A stretch of 7,354 nt of DNA from an uncultured Lachnospiraceae bacterium. Lineage in GTDB: Bacteria > Bacillota > Clostridia > Lachnospirales > Lachnospiraceae. The notes under the pieces are model-generated. The model was not told where the DNA came from and did not search any database. It saw nothing but the letters and a program-made list of their open reading frames with translations. This document shows positions 1-5,605 of this stretch, piece after piece (within the stretch, counting starts at the first letter, position 1; every line of letters begins with the position of its first letter). The position numbers were made by a program, and so were the translations under genes. The stretch is from the NCBI GenBank assembly GCA_934371505.1, contig CAKRNW010000107.1, positions 1 through 7,354 of the forward strand, written 5' to 3'.

Positions 1-1
1 A

Positions 2-49
2 ATGGAGGCCGAGGGCTACGGATACCTGCTGTACCTGTTTGAAAAATAG
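2..49 (+). CDS. Possible 3' tail of an unidentified gene cut by the window edge
   Basis: The frame is open from the left edge to a TAG at 47-49 and would end in the residues EAEGYGYLLYLFEK. An ATG at 2-4 has no visible upstream context, so it cannot be judged as a start. The tail is too short to assign to a family. It lies in a different frame from the recombinase remnant that follows and could belong to a degraded element or be a chance open frame. No function is proposed. Confidence 0.2.
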   Translation: MEAEGYGYLLYLFEK

Positions 50-102
50 GACGCAAGCGGTCGGCAGTTCTCATGCATGGAATTTTCCGGCACTCTCAAT
101 GA

Positions 103-285
103 GCCGATTTCGAAACGGAGAAGCACAGGTATCTTTTTCAAATAAGCAAAATCTGGCTGGGGTACAGTACCTTCTCCACCCCGGCAGACATCTATGCACA
201 TCTCGACTACTCGGCACAGGAGGCTTCGGCAAACGCCATGAACGGTATGTTCAACCGCCCTGAGAAAGAGGAACAGCTGGCATAA
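103..285 (+). pseudogene. Tyrosine recombinase (phage-type integrase), C-terminal remnant
   Basis: The frame ending at TAA 283-285 encodes about 60 residues that resemble the extreme C-terminus of tyrosine recombinases. They contain WLGYSTFST, then PADIYAHLDY and a polar tail rich in Ala, Asn and Glu. In intact relatives this block reads LGHS..STTA.IYAHLDY: the His is a catalytic residue and the Tyr of IYAH is the nucleophile. Here the Tyr is kept but the LGH histidine is Tyr. There is no start codon, and an in-frame TGA at 100-102 separates the piece from anything upstream. The Arg-His-x-x-Arg core expected further upstream is not visible in any plus frame. I read it as the decayed end of an integrase from an element that once sat beside the adjoining tRNA-Ser gene. 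It should be catalytically dead. Confidence 0.7.
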
Positions 286-317
286 AGAAAAACCTGCAGT
301 GGAATCACCACTGCAGG
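284..317 (-). terminator. Intrinsic terminator of the tRNA-Ser gene
   Basis: A perfect 10-bp stem (CCTGCAGTGG at 293-302 against CCACTGCAGG at 308-317) has a 5-base loop. Read on the minus strand it is followed by TTTTTCTTT (292 down to 284). The T-run exists only on the minus strand, so the structure serves the tRNA gene and not the plus-strand recombinase remnant. It starts 6 bases beyond the tRNA 3' end and overlaps the remnant's stop codon. Confidence 0.9.
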
Positions 318-323
318 CTCTGA

Positions 324-409
324 CGGAGACGGAGGGATTCGAACCCTCGTGCCCCGGAGGGCAAACGCATTTCGAGTGCGCCCCGTTATGACCGCTTCGA
401 TACGTCTCC
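324..409 (-). tRNA. tRNA-Ser, anticodon CGA
   Basis: On the minus strand the sequence folds as a class II tRNA. The acceptor stem is GGAGACG/CGTCTCC with discriminator G at 324. The D-stem is TCG/CGG with GG in the loop. The anticodon stem is GCGCA/TGCGT with loop CTCGAAA, putting anticodon CGA at 372-374. A long variable arm (GCCC/GGGC with loop TCCG) and a T-arm GAGGG-TTCGAAT-CCCTC complete it. The long variable arm and anticodon give serine, reading UCG codons. The 3' CCA is not encoded (TCA follows the discriminator), so it must be added enzymatically. It has its own promoter at 432-460 and terminator at 284-317, so it is a single-gene unit transcribed away from pfkA. Confidence 0.96.
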
Positions 410-431
410 AAATATGAACTTACGAAGTTTA

Positions 432-460
432 ATTATAAGGGATAACGGATACTTCGTCAA
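432..460 (-). promoter_or_regulatory. Sigma-A-type promoter of tRNA-Ser
   Basis: On the minus strand TTGACG (460-455) is separated by exactly 17 bases from a perfect TATAAT (437-432). This predicts initiation near 425, about 16 bases before the mature tRNA 5' end at 409. The boxes and spacing are near consensus, as expected for a strongly expressed stable-RNA gene. Confidence 0.85.
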
Positions 461-483
461 GCCGTGCCCAACGGAAAAAAAGA

Positions 484-512
484 TTGTGATATTTCCGCTC
501 CTATACTATAAT
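484..512 (+). promoter_or_regulatory. Sigma-A-type promoter of the pfkA-dnaX-ybaB-recR-galM cluster
   Basis: TTGTGA (484-489, four of six matches to TTGACA) lies 17 bases ahead of a perfect TATAAT (507-512). An A7 run at 475-481 directly upstream of the -35 box could act as an UP-like element. Initiation is predicted near 519, giving a leader of about 60 bases before pfkA. It is divergent from the tRNA-Ser promoter, with 23 bases between the two -35 boxes. No other convincing promoter was seen ahead of the genes down to galM. Confidence 0.75.
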
Positions 513-568
513 TATTTTTAGAATTTATGGAAAAATAAAAACAGATAATGGTATACAAATTACAAAAT

Positions 569-575
569 GGAGGAG
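569..575 (+). promoter_or_regulatory. Ribosome binding site that fixes the pfkA start
   Basis: GGAGGAG ends 5 bases before the ATG at 581. The frame is also open from an earlier ATG at 548, but that one has no Shine-Dalgarno sequence. The protein starting at 581 begins MRRIGMLTSGGD, the normal N-terminus of the family, so the 11 extra codons are rejected. Confidence 0.9.
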
Positions 576-580
576 CGGCT

Positions 581-1654
581 ATGAGACGAATTGGAATGTT
601 GACAAGCGGTGGTGACTGTCAGGCACTGAATGCTGCAATGCGCGGCGTAGTAAAGACTCTGGCAAATGCAGACGAGGAAGTGGAGATCTATGGCTTTTTG
701 GATGGTTATCGAGGACTGATTTACGGTAATTTCCGTATGCTGACCTCTGCAGACTTTTCGGGAATCCTGACCAAGGGTGGCACCATTCTTGGAAGCTCCC
801 GCACTCCCTTCAAATTAATTCGCGAACCCGGGGAGAACGGCATCGACAAGGTGGAAGCCATGAAACAGAACTATCATAAGCTGAAATTGGACTGTCTGGT
901 GGTTCTGGGAGGAAACGGCACCCATAAGACCGCTAATCTTCTCCGAAAGGAAGGCTTAAATATTGTTACCCTTCCGAAAACCATTGATAATGATCTTTGG
1001 GGAACGGATATGACTTTTGGATTTCAGAGTGCAGTGGATATTGCCACACAGTGCATCGACTGCATCCATACCACAGCATCCTCTCATGGCAGGGTATTCA
1101 TCGTGGAAGTCATGGGTCATAAGGTAGGCTGGCTTACCTTAAATGCCGGCATAGCAGGCGGGGCAGATATTATCCTGCTTCCGGAGATCCCCTATGATAT
1201 CAATAAGGTAGTAGAAGCAATTAAGAAACGGACCGAACGAGGAAGCCGGTTTACCATTCTGGCAGTGGCGGAGGGTGCCATTTCCAAGGATGATGCAAAG
1301 CTTTCCAAGAAGGAATACAAAAAGAAACTGGAGAATTATCAGTTCCCCTCTGTATCTTACGAGATAGCAGCCCAGATTCAGAAGCTGACCGGACAGGAAG
1401 TCCGCGTCACTGTTCCCGGACATACCCAGCGTGGTGGAAGTCCCTGCCCTTATGACCGTGTATTCGCAAGCCGGCTGGGTGCAGAGGCAGGCAATCTGAT
1501 CTTAAAAGGAGAATATGGCTTCATGGTAGGCTATAAGAACCGTGAGATTGTTAAAGTTTCATTGGAGGATGTGGCTGGTAAATTAAAGATGGTAGATCCC
1601 GAGTCTTCCATCATCAAGGAAGCAAAACTGCTTGGAATCAGCTTCGGTGATTAG
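581..1654 (+). CDS. pfkA: 6-phosphofructokinase (mixed ATP/PPi clade)
   Basis: Phosphorylates fructose 6-phosphate to fructose 1,6-bisphosphate in glycolysis, in the cytoplasm. The product is 357 residues. Visible family motifs are the N-terminal TSGGDCQALNAAMR (GG at 10-11), GGNGT at 110-114, PKTIDND at 132-138 with the catalytic base expected at D136, MGHKVGW from 178, and PGHTQRGGSP with H281 and R284 for substrate phosphate binding. The phosphoryl-donor signature is mixed. Gly113 (E. coli position 104) is the ATP-type residue; PPi enzymes have Asp. Lys133 (position 124) is the PPi-type residue; classical ATP enzymes have Gly. In addition, the usual Asp at position 103 is Asn112 and the Arg of MGR is His180. 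Donor specificity is therefore open; ATP is slightly favoured from Gly113. It is longer than the roughly 320-residue classical PfkA, as usual for this clade. It is the first gene of the cluster, and its stop lies 3 bp before dnaX. Confidence 0.93.
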   Translation: MRRIGMLTSGGDCQALNAAMRGVVKTLANADEEVEIYGFLDGYRGLIYGNFRMLTSADFSGILTKGGTILGSSRTPFKLIREPGENGIDKVEAMKQNYHKLKLDCLVVLGGNGTHKTANLLRKEGLNIVTLPKTIDNDLWGTDMTFGFQSAVDIATQCIDCIHTTASSHGRVFIVEVMGHKVGWLTLNAGIAGGADIILLPEIPYDINKVVEAIKKRTERGSRFTILAVAEGAISKDDAKLSKKEYKKKLENYQFPSVSYEIAAQIQKLTGQEVRVTVPGHTQRGGSPCPYDRVFASRLGAEAGNLILKGEYGFMVGYKNREIVKVSLEDVAGKLKMVDPESSIIKEAKLLGISFGD

Positions 1655-1657
1655 TTC

Positions 1658-3244
1658 ATGTCATATACAGCATTATATCGTAAGTTCCGCCCCAACTGTT
1701 TTGAGGATGTGAAGGGGCAGGATCACATTGTGACCACCCTGAAAAACCAAATAAATTCCGGAAGGATCGGACATGCTTACCTGTTCTGCGGCACTCGCGG
1801 AACAGGTAAAACCACGATTGCCAAAATTTTTGCAAGAGCGGTAAACTGTGAACATCCGGTGGACGGAAGTCCCTGTGGAGAGTGCCCTGCCTGCAAAGCG
1901 ATTGCAGGCGGCTCCAGCATGAATGTCATCGAAATTGATGCGGCATCCAATAACGGCGTGGACAGTATCCGTGAGATTGTAGATGAGGTCTCCTATTCTC
2001 CGGCAGAGGGCAAATACAAGGTTTATATCATCGATGAGGTGCATATGCTTTCTATAGGAGCATTTAATGCACTGTTAAAGACATTGGAGGAGCCGCCTTC
2101 TTATGTCATCTTTATTCTGGCAACCACAGAGGTACATAAGATACCGATTACGATTTTGTCCAGGTGTCAGCGCTATGATTTTAAACGGATTTCCATTGAT
2201 ACCATCACAGCCAGACTACAGGAACTGATGGTGGAAGAAAAGGTACAGGTGGAGGACAAGGCTCTGCGTTATATTGCCAAAACCGCAGATGGCTCCATGC
2301 GTGATGCCCTGAGTCTCTTGGATCAATGTATCGCTTTTCACTTCGGAGAGGAGCTGACCTATGACAAAGCTCTGGATGTGCTGGGGGCAGTGGATACGGA
2401 AGTGTTCAGCCGGCTGCTTCGCCTGATTCTGGACAGAAATGTCACCGGATGTATCAATTTATTAGAAGAAATTGTGATGCAGGGACGGGAACTGATGCAG
2501 TTTGTGTCGGAATTTACCTGGTATCTGCGCAATCTATTACTGGTTCAGACCTCGGATGATATGGAGGATGTCATCGATGTTTCTTCGGACAATCTTATCA
2601 GACTGAAAGAAGAAGCAGCAATGCTGGATGCCCCTTTGATTATCCGTTACATTCGTATTTTTTCTGATTTATCGGGTCAAATCCGCTATGCAGCACAGAA
2701 ACGGATTCTTATTGAGATTGCATTGATCAAGCTGTGCAGACCTCAGATGGAGGTACAGACGGATGCCTTACTTGATCGTATTCGCAATCTAGAAGAAAAA
2801 ATAGAAAAAGGTGTGGTGGTACAGACAGCAGCTCCCGGAGGCGCAATGCCGAATGCAGGAAGTGCGAAACCGGCGAAACCGGAACTGCCAAAGGCTATTC
2901 CGGAGGATGTCCGGCAACTGGTTCAGCGCTGGCCTGAAGTGGTGGGCGACACCGCTTACCCCATGAAATCCTATTTGAAGGCGGCCAAGTTGTCTCTTGC
3001 GGCAGATGGGTCTCTTCTGGTAGTATTAGAAGATGGTGTGGCTTCGGATTACTTTATAAAAAGTGAAGAGAACCGACAGACCTTACAGCAGACGGTTTCT
3101 CAGATGATCGGTAAAGAAGTGGCAATCACCTATCAGGCCATTGGCAGCAGACAGGATTTTGATACCAGCTTTCCGGATTTGAACCAACTGATTCAGATGG
3201 AGATAGAGCAGGACGACGGGGAAGAAGAACCGGAGCCATTTTAA
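1658..3244 (+). CDS. dnaX: DNA polymerase III subunit gamma/tau (clamp loader)
   Basis: ATPase subunit of the clamp-loader complex, which opens the beta clamp onto primed DNA and ties it to the replicative polymerase. The 528-residue product has the Walker A motif GTRGTGKT at 45-52 and a four-Cys zinc site (C64, C73, C76, C79). Walker B is YIIDEVH with D126 and E127. Sensor 1 is around FILATTE (152-158), the SRC arginine-finger motif is at 168-170, and GSMRDALSLLDQ is the sensor 2 region. A helical collar domain follows to about residue 370. After a short acidic/basic stretch and a Pro/Ala linker (about 385-412) comes a tau-type C-terminal domain ending in a Glu/Asp-rich tail. The start is fixed by N-terminal family similarity (SYTALYRKFRP). 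Its only Shine-Dalgarno is GGTGA at 1646-1650 inside the end of pfkA, so translation is probably coupled to pfkA. No convincing frameshift site for a short gamma form was found. Confidence 0.97.
   Translation: MSYTALYRKFRPNCFEDVKGQDHIVTTLKNQINSGRIGHAYLFCGTRGTGKTTIAKIFARAVNCEHPVDGSPCGECPACKAIAGGSSMNVIEIDAASNNGVDSIREIVDEVSYSPAEGKYKVYIIDEVHMLSIGAFNALLKTLEEPPSYVIFILATTEVHKIPITILSRCQRYDFKRISIDTITARLQELMVEEKVQVEDKALRYIAKTADGSMRDALSLLDQCIAFHFGEELTYDKALDVLGAVDTEVFSRLLRLILDRNVTGCINLLEEIVMQGRELMQFVSEFTWYLRNLLLVQTSDDMEDVIDVSSDNLIRLKEEAAMLDAPLIIRYIRIFSDLSGQIRYAAQKRILIEIALIKLCRPQMEVQTDALLDRIRNLEEKIEKGVVVQTAAPGGAMPNAGSAKPAKPELPKAIPEDVRQLVQRWPEVVGDTAYPMKSYLKAAKLSLAADGSLLVVLEDGVASDYFIKSEENRQTLQQTVSQMIGKEVAITYQAIGSRQDFDTSFPDLNQLIQMEIEQDDGEEEPEPF
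2864..2881 (+). repeat. Two tandem copies of a 9-base unit in the DnaX linker
   Basis: GCGAAACCG occurs twice in direct tandem (2864-2872 and 2873-2881), encoding Ala-Lys-Pro twice in the flexible linker between the collar and the tau C-terminal domain. It looks like a local duplication that lengthens an unstructured linker. No separate function is evident. Confidence 0.6.
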
Positions 3245-3270
3245 ACGAAAGTAAACAGGAGGACTTAATC

Positions 3271-3615
3271 ATGGCAAAACGTGGAGGATTTCCGGCAGGA
3301 GCAATGCCGGGCAATATGAATAATCTGATGAAGCAGGCACAGCGCATGCAGCGTCAGATGGAAGAGAATCAGAAAGAACTGGAGACGAAGGAATTTACGG
3401 CCAAAGCTGGCGGTGGTGCAGTGGAAGTGACGGTATCCGGCAAAAAGGAAGTACTCAGAGTAACTCTTTCGGAAGAAGTCGTTGATCCGGAGGACATCGA
3501 GATGCTGCAGGATTTAATCGTGGCAGCAACCAATGAGGCATTACGGATGGCAGAATCAGCCAACGCTGATCTGATGAACAAAATGACCGGAGGTCTGGGA
3601 GGACTGCCTTTCTAA
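3271..3615 (+). CDS. ybaB: YbaB/EbfC family nucleoid-associated protein
   Basis: Small dimeric DNA-binding protein of 114 residues, associated with the nucleoid and in several bacteria encoded between dnaX and recR. The sequence has a Gly-rich N-terminus (RGGFPAGAMPG), then the long helix NNLMKQAQRMQRQMEENQKE. A beta core follows with GGGAVEVTVSGKKEVLRVTL, then the acidic VDPEDIEMLQDLIVAATNEAL helix and a Gly-rich tail (GGLGGLPF). This is the normal full-length architecture. The AGGAGG at 3257-3262 is spaced 8 bases from the ATG, the best ribosome binding site in the cluster, which suggests high output. It begins 26 bp after dnaX, and its TAA overlaps the recR ATG by one base (TAATG). Its exact role in replication or repair is not settled for the family. 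Confidence 0.95.
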   Translation: MAKRGGFPAGAMPGNMNNLMKQAQRMQRQMEENQKELETKEFTAKAGGGAVEVTVSGKKEVLRVTLSEEVVDPEDIEMLQDLIVAATNEALRMAESANADLMNKMTGGLGGLPF

Positions 3616-4211
3616 TGGAGCTTTACAGTGGACATATCAATCGACTGATTGATGAACTGGCAGCATTGCCGGGAATCGGACCCAAATCTGCCCAGAGACT
3701 GGCGTTTCATCTGATCAACATGCCAAAGGATCGGGTGGAACGGCTGGCAAACACCATTCTGGATGCAAAGGCAAATGTGCGCTATTGCAAGGAATGCTAT
3801 ACCCTGACGGATAATGATATCTGTCCCGTGTGTGCCAATCCCAAACGAAACAAAAAACAGATTATGGTGGTGGAGAACACAAGAGATTTGGCGGCTTATG
3901 AAAAAACCGGCAAATACGAGGGCGTTTATCATGTGCTTCATGGAGCCATTTCTCCTATGTTGGGAATCGGACCGTCAGATATCAAGCTGAAGGAACTGGT
4001 GGCACGCCTGCAGGGTGATGTGGAGGAAGTGATTATTGCCACAAATTCCAGTCTGGAGGGAGAGACGACAGCCATGTACATCAGTAAACTGATCAAACCC
4101 ACCGGAGTACGGGTGACCAGAATTGCCAGCGGAGTACCTGTGGGTGGAGATCTGGAATATATTGACGAAGTAACTTTGCTGCGCGCCCTGGAGGGACGTG
4201 TGGAATTATAG
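3615..4211 (+). CDS. recR: Recombination mediator protein RecR
   Basis: Acts with RecO and RecF to load RecA onto gapped, SSB-coated DNA in recombinational repair. The 198-residue product has the standard layout. A helix-hairpin-helix lies near LPGIGPKSAQRLAFHL (19-33), and a C4 zinc finger at C58, C61, C70 and C73. The Toprim domain opens at VVENTRDL (E87, D91) and continues through GAISPMLGIGP to ATNSSLEGE. The C-terminal part, RIASGVPVGGDLEYIDEVTL, is typical. The ATG at 3615 overlaps the ybaB stop as TAATG, so translation is probably coupled. GGAGGA at 3598-3603, inside the ybaB 3' end, is 11 bases upstream and may assist. The length matches the family with no missing motif. Confidence 0.97.
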   Translation: MELYSGHINRLIDELAALPGIGPKSAQRLAFHLINMPKDRVERLANTILDAKANVRYCKECYTLTDNDICPVCANPKRNKKQIMVVENTRDLAAYEKTGKYEGVYHVLHGAISPMLGIGPSDIKLKELVARLQGDVEEVIIATNSSLEGETTAMYISKLIKPTGVRVTRIASGVPVGGDLEYIDEVTLLRALEGRVEL

Positions 4212-4215
4212 ATGC

Positions 4216-4222
4216 GGGAGGA
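4216..4222 (+). promoter_or_regulatory. Ribosome binding site that fixes the galM start
   Basis: GGGAGGA ends 5 bases before the ATG at 4228. The frame is also open from an ATG at 4198 inside recR, but that start would overlap recR by 14 bases, has no Shine-Dalgarno sequence, and would add the atypical peptide MWNYRCGRNL. The start at 4228 is preferred. Confidence 0.85.
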
Positions 4223-4227
4223 ATCTT

Positions 4228-5268
4228 ATGAGCGTTATACAACAGGAATTTGGAATGACCGGAGATGGACATAAGGTATCCCTTTATGTCCTGGAAAATG
4301 CATCCGGTATGCGGGCTGCCGTGTCAGATTTTGGAGCCCTGCTGGTTAAACTGGAAGTGCCGGATCACTCCGGAAAACTGCGGGATGTTGTCCTGGGATA
4401 TGATAGTGTACAGGAATATGAAGTAAATATGCCTTTCTTTGGAGCCGTAATCGGACCGGTGGCGAACCGGACGGGAAATGCGAAGTTTACCCTGCATGGA
4501 AAGACCTATCAGCTACTGGTGAATGACGGGAAAAATAATCTCCATTCGGATTCCGTATCCGGCTTCCATAAACGGATGTGGACGGCACAGCCGGGAGATG
4601 ACTGCGTCACCTTTACACTGGACAGTCCGGATGGCGATATGGGCTTTCCGGGGAATAAACATTGTGCGGTTACCTATGCTTTGACCCGGGAGAATGGACT
4701 GGAGATCCGGTACCGTGTAACCAGTGACGCGGATTGCCCTGTAAACATGACCAATCATTCGTATTTTAACCTGATGGGACAAGGTCAGGGAACCATTGAG
4801 TCCCACAAACTGCAATTGGCAGCAGACTACTTTACCCGTGCGGATCAGGAATCCATTCCCACAGGACAAATTTTGCCGGTAGCGGGTACACCGATGGACT
4901 TTACCACAATGCAGGTGGTGGGAGAGCGAATAGACTCCGATTACGACCAACTGAATTTTGCCGGCGGTTATGACCATAACTGGGCACTGAATGACTATGG
5001 AACCGGTGTGCGGAAGGTAGCAGTGGTGGAAGCACCGGATGGTGGGGTGACCATGGAGGTGTCCACAGATCTGCCGGGTGTACAGTTTTATGCAGGTAAT
5101 TTCATTACACCCCATACGGGAAAAAATGGTGTTCTTTATCAGAAACGTTCCGGTCTGTGCCTGGAGACCCAGTTTTATCCGGATAGCGTGAATAAGCCGG
5201 ATTTCCCTTCCTGCATCTTCGGACCGGACAGACCTTACGAAACCACTACGATTTTTCAGTTTGTCTGA
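4228..5268 (+). CDS. galM: Aldose 1-epimerase (galactose mutarotase) family protein
   Basis: Interconverts alpha and beta anomers of aldoses such as galactose or glucose in the cytoplasm, feeding the anomer-specific kinases. The 346-residue product has the family motifs in order: GAVIGPVANRTGNAKF (R81), NNLH with H106, TNHSYFNL with H177 as the likely general acid, GYDHNW with D249 for sugar binding, LPGVQFYAGNF (282-292), and CLETQFYPDS with E313 as the likely general base. All catalytic positions expected from characterised GalM proteins seem present. The usual His-Gly-Gly after the first histidine reads H-S-D-S-V-S-G-F, so that loop differs. It starts 16 bp after recR, is the last gene before the hairpin at 5300-5340, and has no obvious functional link to dnaX or recR. 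Substrate preference cannot be read from the sequence. Confidence 0.88.
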   Translation: MSVIQQEFGMTGDGHKVSLYVLENASGMRAAVSDFGALLVKLEVPDHSGKLRDVVLGYDSVQEYEVNMPFFGAVIGPVANRTGNAKFTLHGKTYQLLVNDGKNNLHSDSVSGFHKRMWTAQPGDDCVTFTLDSPDGDMGFPGNKHCAVTYALTRENGLEIRYRVTSDADCPVNMTNHSYFNLMGQGQGTIESHKLQLAADYFTRADQESIPTGQILPVAGTPMDFTTMQVVGERIDSDYDQLNFAGGYDHNWALNDYGTGVRKVAVVEAPDGGVTMEVSTDLPGVQFYAGNFITPHTGKNGVLYQKRSGLCLETQFYPDSVNKPDFPSCIFGPDRPYETTTIFQFV

Positions 5269-5299
5269 TTCTATAACAGAAAGTAAATAGCGATGTTAC

Positions 5300-5340
5300 A
5301 AAAGAGCGGATCGGCAGGAATTTCCGCTCTTTTGATTTTA
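5300..5340 (+). terminator. Intrinsic terminator after galM
   Basis: An 11-bp perfect stem (AAAAGAGCGGA at 5300-5310 against TCCGCTCTTTT at 5323-5333) has a 12-base loop and a broken T-run (TTTTGATTTTA). Both arms carry A/T runs, so it could also work leftward. It should end the pfkA-to-galM transcript. It sits immediately before the ribosome binding site of the next gene (AGGAG at 5342-5346), leaving no room for a separate downstream promoter. Confidence 0.82.
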
Positions 5341-5352
5341 TAGGAGTTCACC

Positions 5353-5598
5353 ATGATTTATTTACAGGAATATGTACCTCCGGTGCGGAAACCGGGAAAT
5401 ATTCCACGAAAGAGGAAGAGCGGCTTCCATCAGAGGAAACCAGGCATGCCTGTGAGGGAACTGGGTAAGGTCGTTGCATTTCTGCTGGCAATTGTGATAC
5501 TATTACAGGGAGTTACCACCATTAACAGCTATGAGAAAATGTATGCGTGGGGAAATGCGTGGAGTGATGCATGGATGCAGGCCACAGAACTGAAATGA
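5353..5598 (+). CDS. Small single-span membrane protein, function unknown
   Basis: The 81-residue product is not recognised as a known family. A strongly basic, Pro-rich N-terminal segment (residues 9-36, many Lys and Arg) precedes one hydrophobic span at about 37-57 (VVAFLLAIVILLQGV). By the positive-inside rule the N-terminus should be cytoplasmic and the 24-residue C-terminal tail outside. That tail carries Trp at 66, 70 and 74, exactly four residues apart, with Tyr64 nearby; on a helix these would line up on one face. AGGAG at 5342-5346 supports the ATG at 5353. Its TGA (5596-5598) overlaps the GAGG ribosome binding site of the next gene, which implies coupled translation and a shared role. 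No signal-peptidase or lipobox site was seen. Being real is supported by the RBS, gene packing and coherent topology. Confidence 0.75.
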   Translation: MIYLQEYVPPVRKPGNIPRKRKSGFHQRKPGMPVRELGKVVAFLLAIVILLQGVTTINSYEKMYAWGNAWSDAWMQATELK

Positions 5599-5605
5599 GG
5601 ATACC

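Noticed and set aside
39..263. Plus-strand open frame of 74 codons
   Set aside because: It overlaps the recombinase remnant in another frame, shows no family motif, and the remnant's frame gives a clear integrase signature instead.
16..411. Minus-strand open frame of 131 codons
   Set aside because: It runs through the tRNA-Ser gene, its terminator and the recombinase remnant, has no recognisable domain and is an artefact of those sequences.
513..580. Riboswitch or attenuator in the pfkA leader
   Set aside because: The leader is only about 60 bases, A-rich, and lacks a convincing stem set or terminator. Only the short palindrome GTATAC is present.
2792..2810. A6 run in dnaX (GAA GAA AAA ATA GAA AAA) as a programmed frameshift or slippage site for a gamma form
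   Set aside because: A +1 shift would meet TAG at 2802, but the run is only six A, the classic A AAA AAG heptamer is absent, no stimulatory Shine-Dalgarno or hairpin was seen, and the -1 frame has no nearby stop. It is too weak to claim.
3126..3347. Minus-strand open frame across the dnaX-ybaB junction
   Set aside because: It overlaps two well-supported genes and the ybaB ribosome binding site, and has no recognisable product.
4513..5115. Minus-strand open frame of 200 codons inside galM
   Set aside because: Its length is notable, but the plus strand encodes every GalM motif and the antisense product is Cys/His-rich low-quality sequence with no domain. The same holds for the antisense frames inside pfkA (1139-1423), dnaX (1673-2044), ybaB (3369-3581) and recR (3612-3941).
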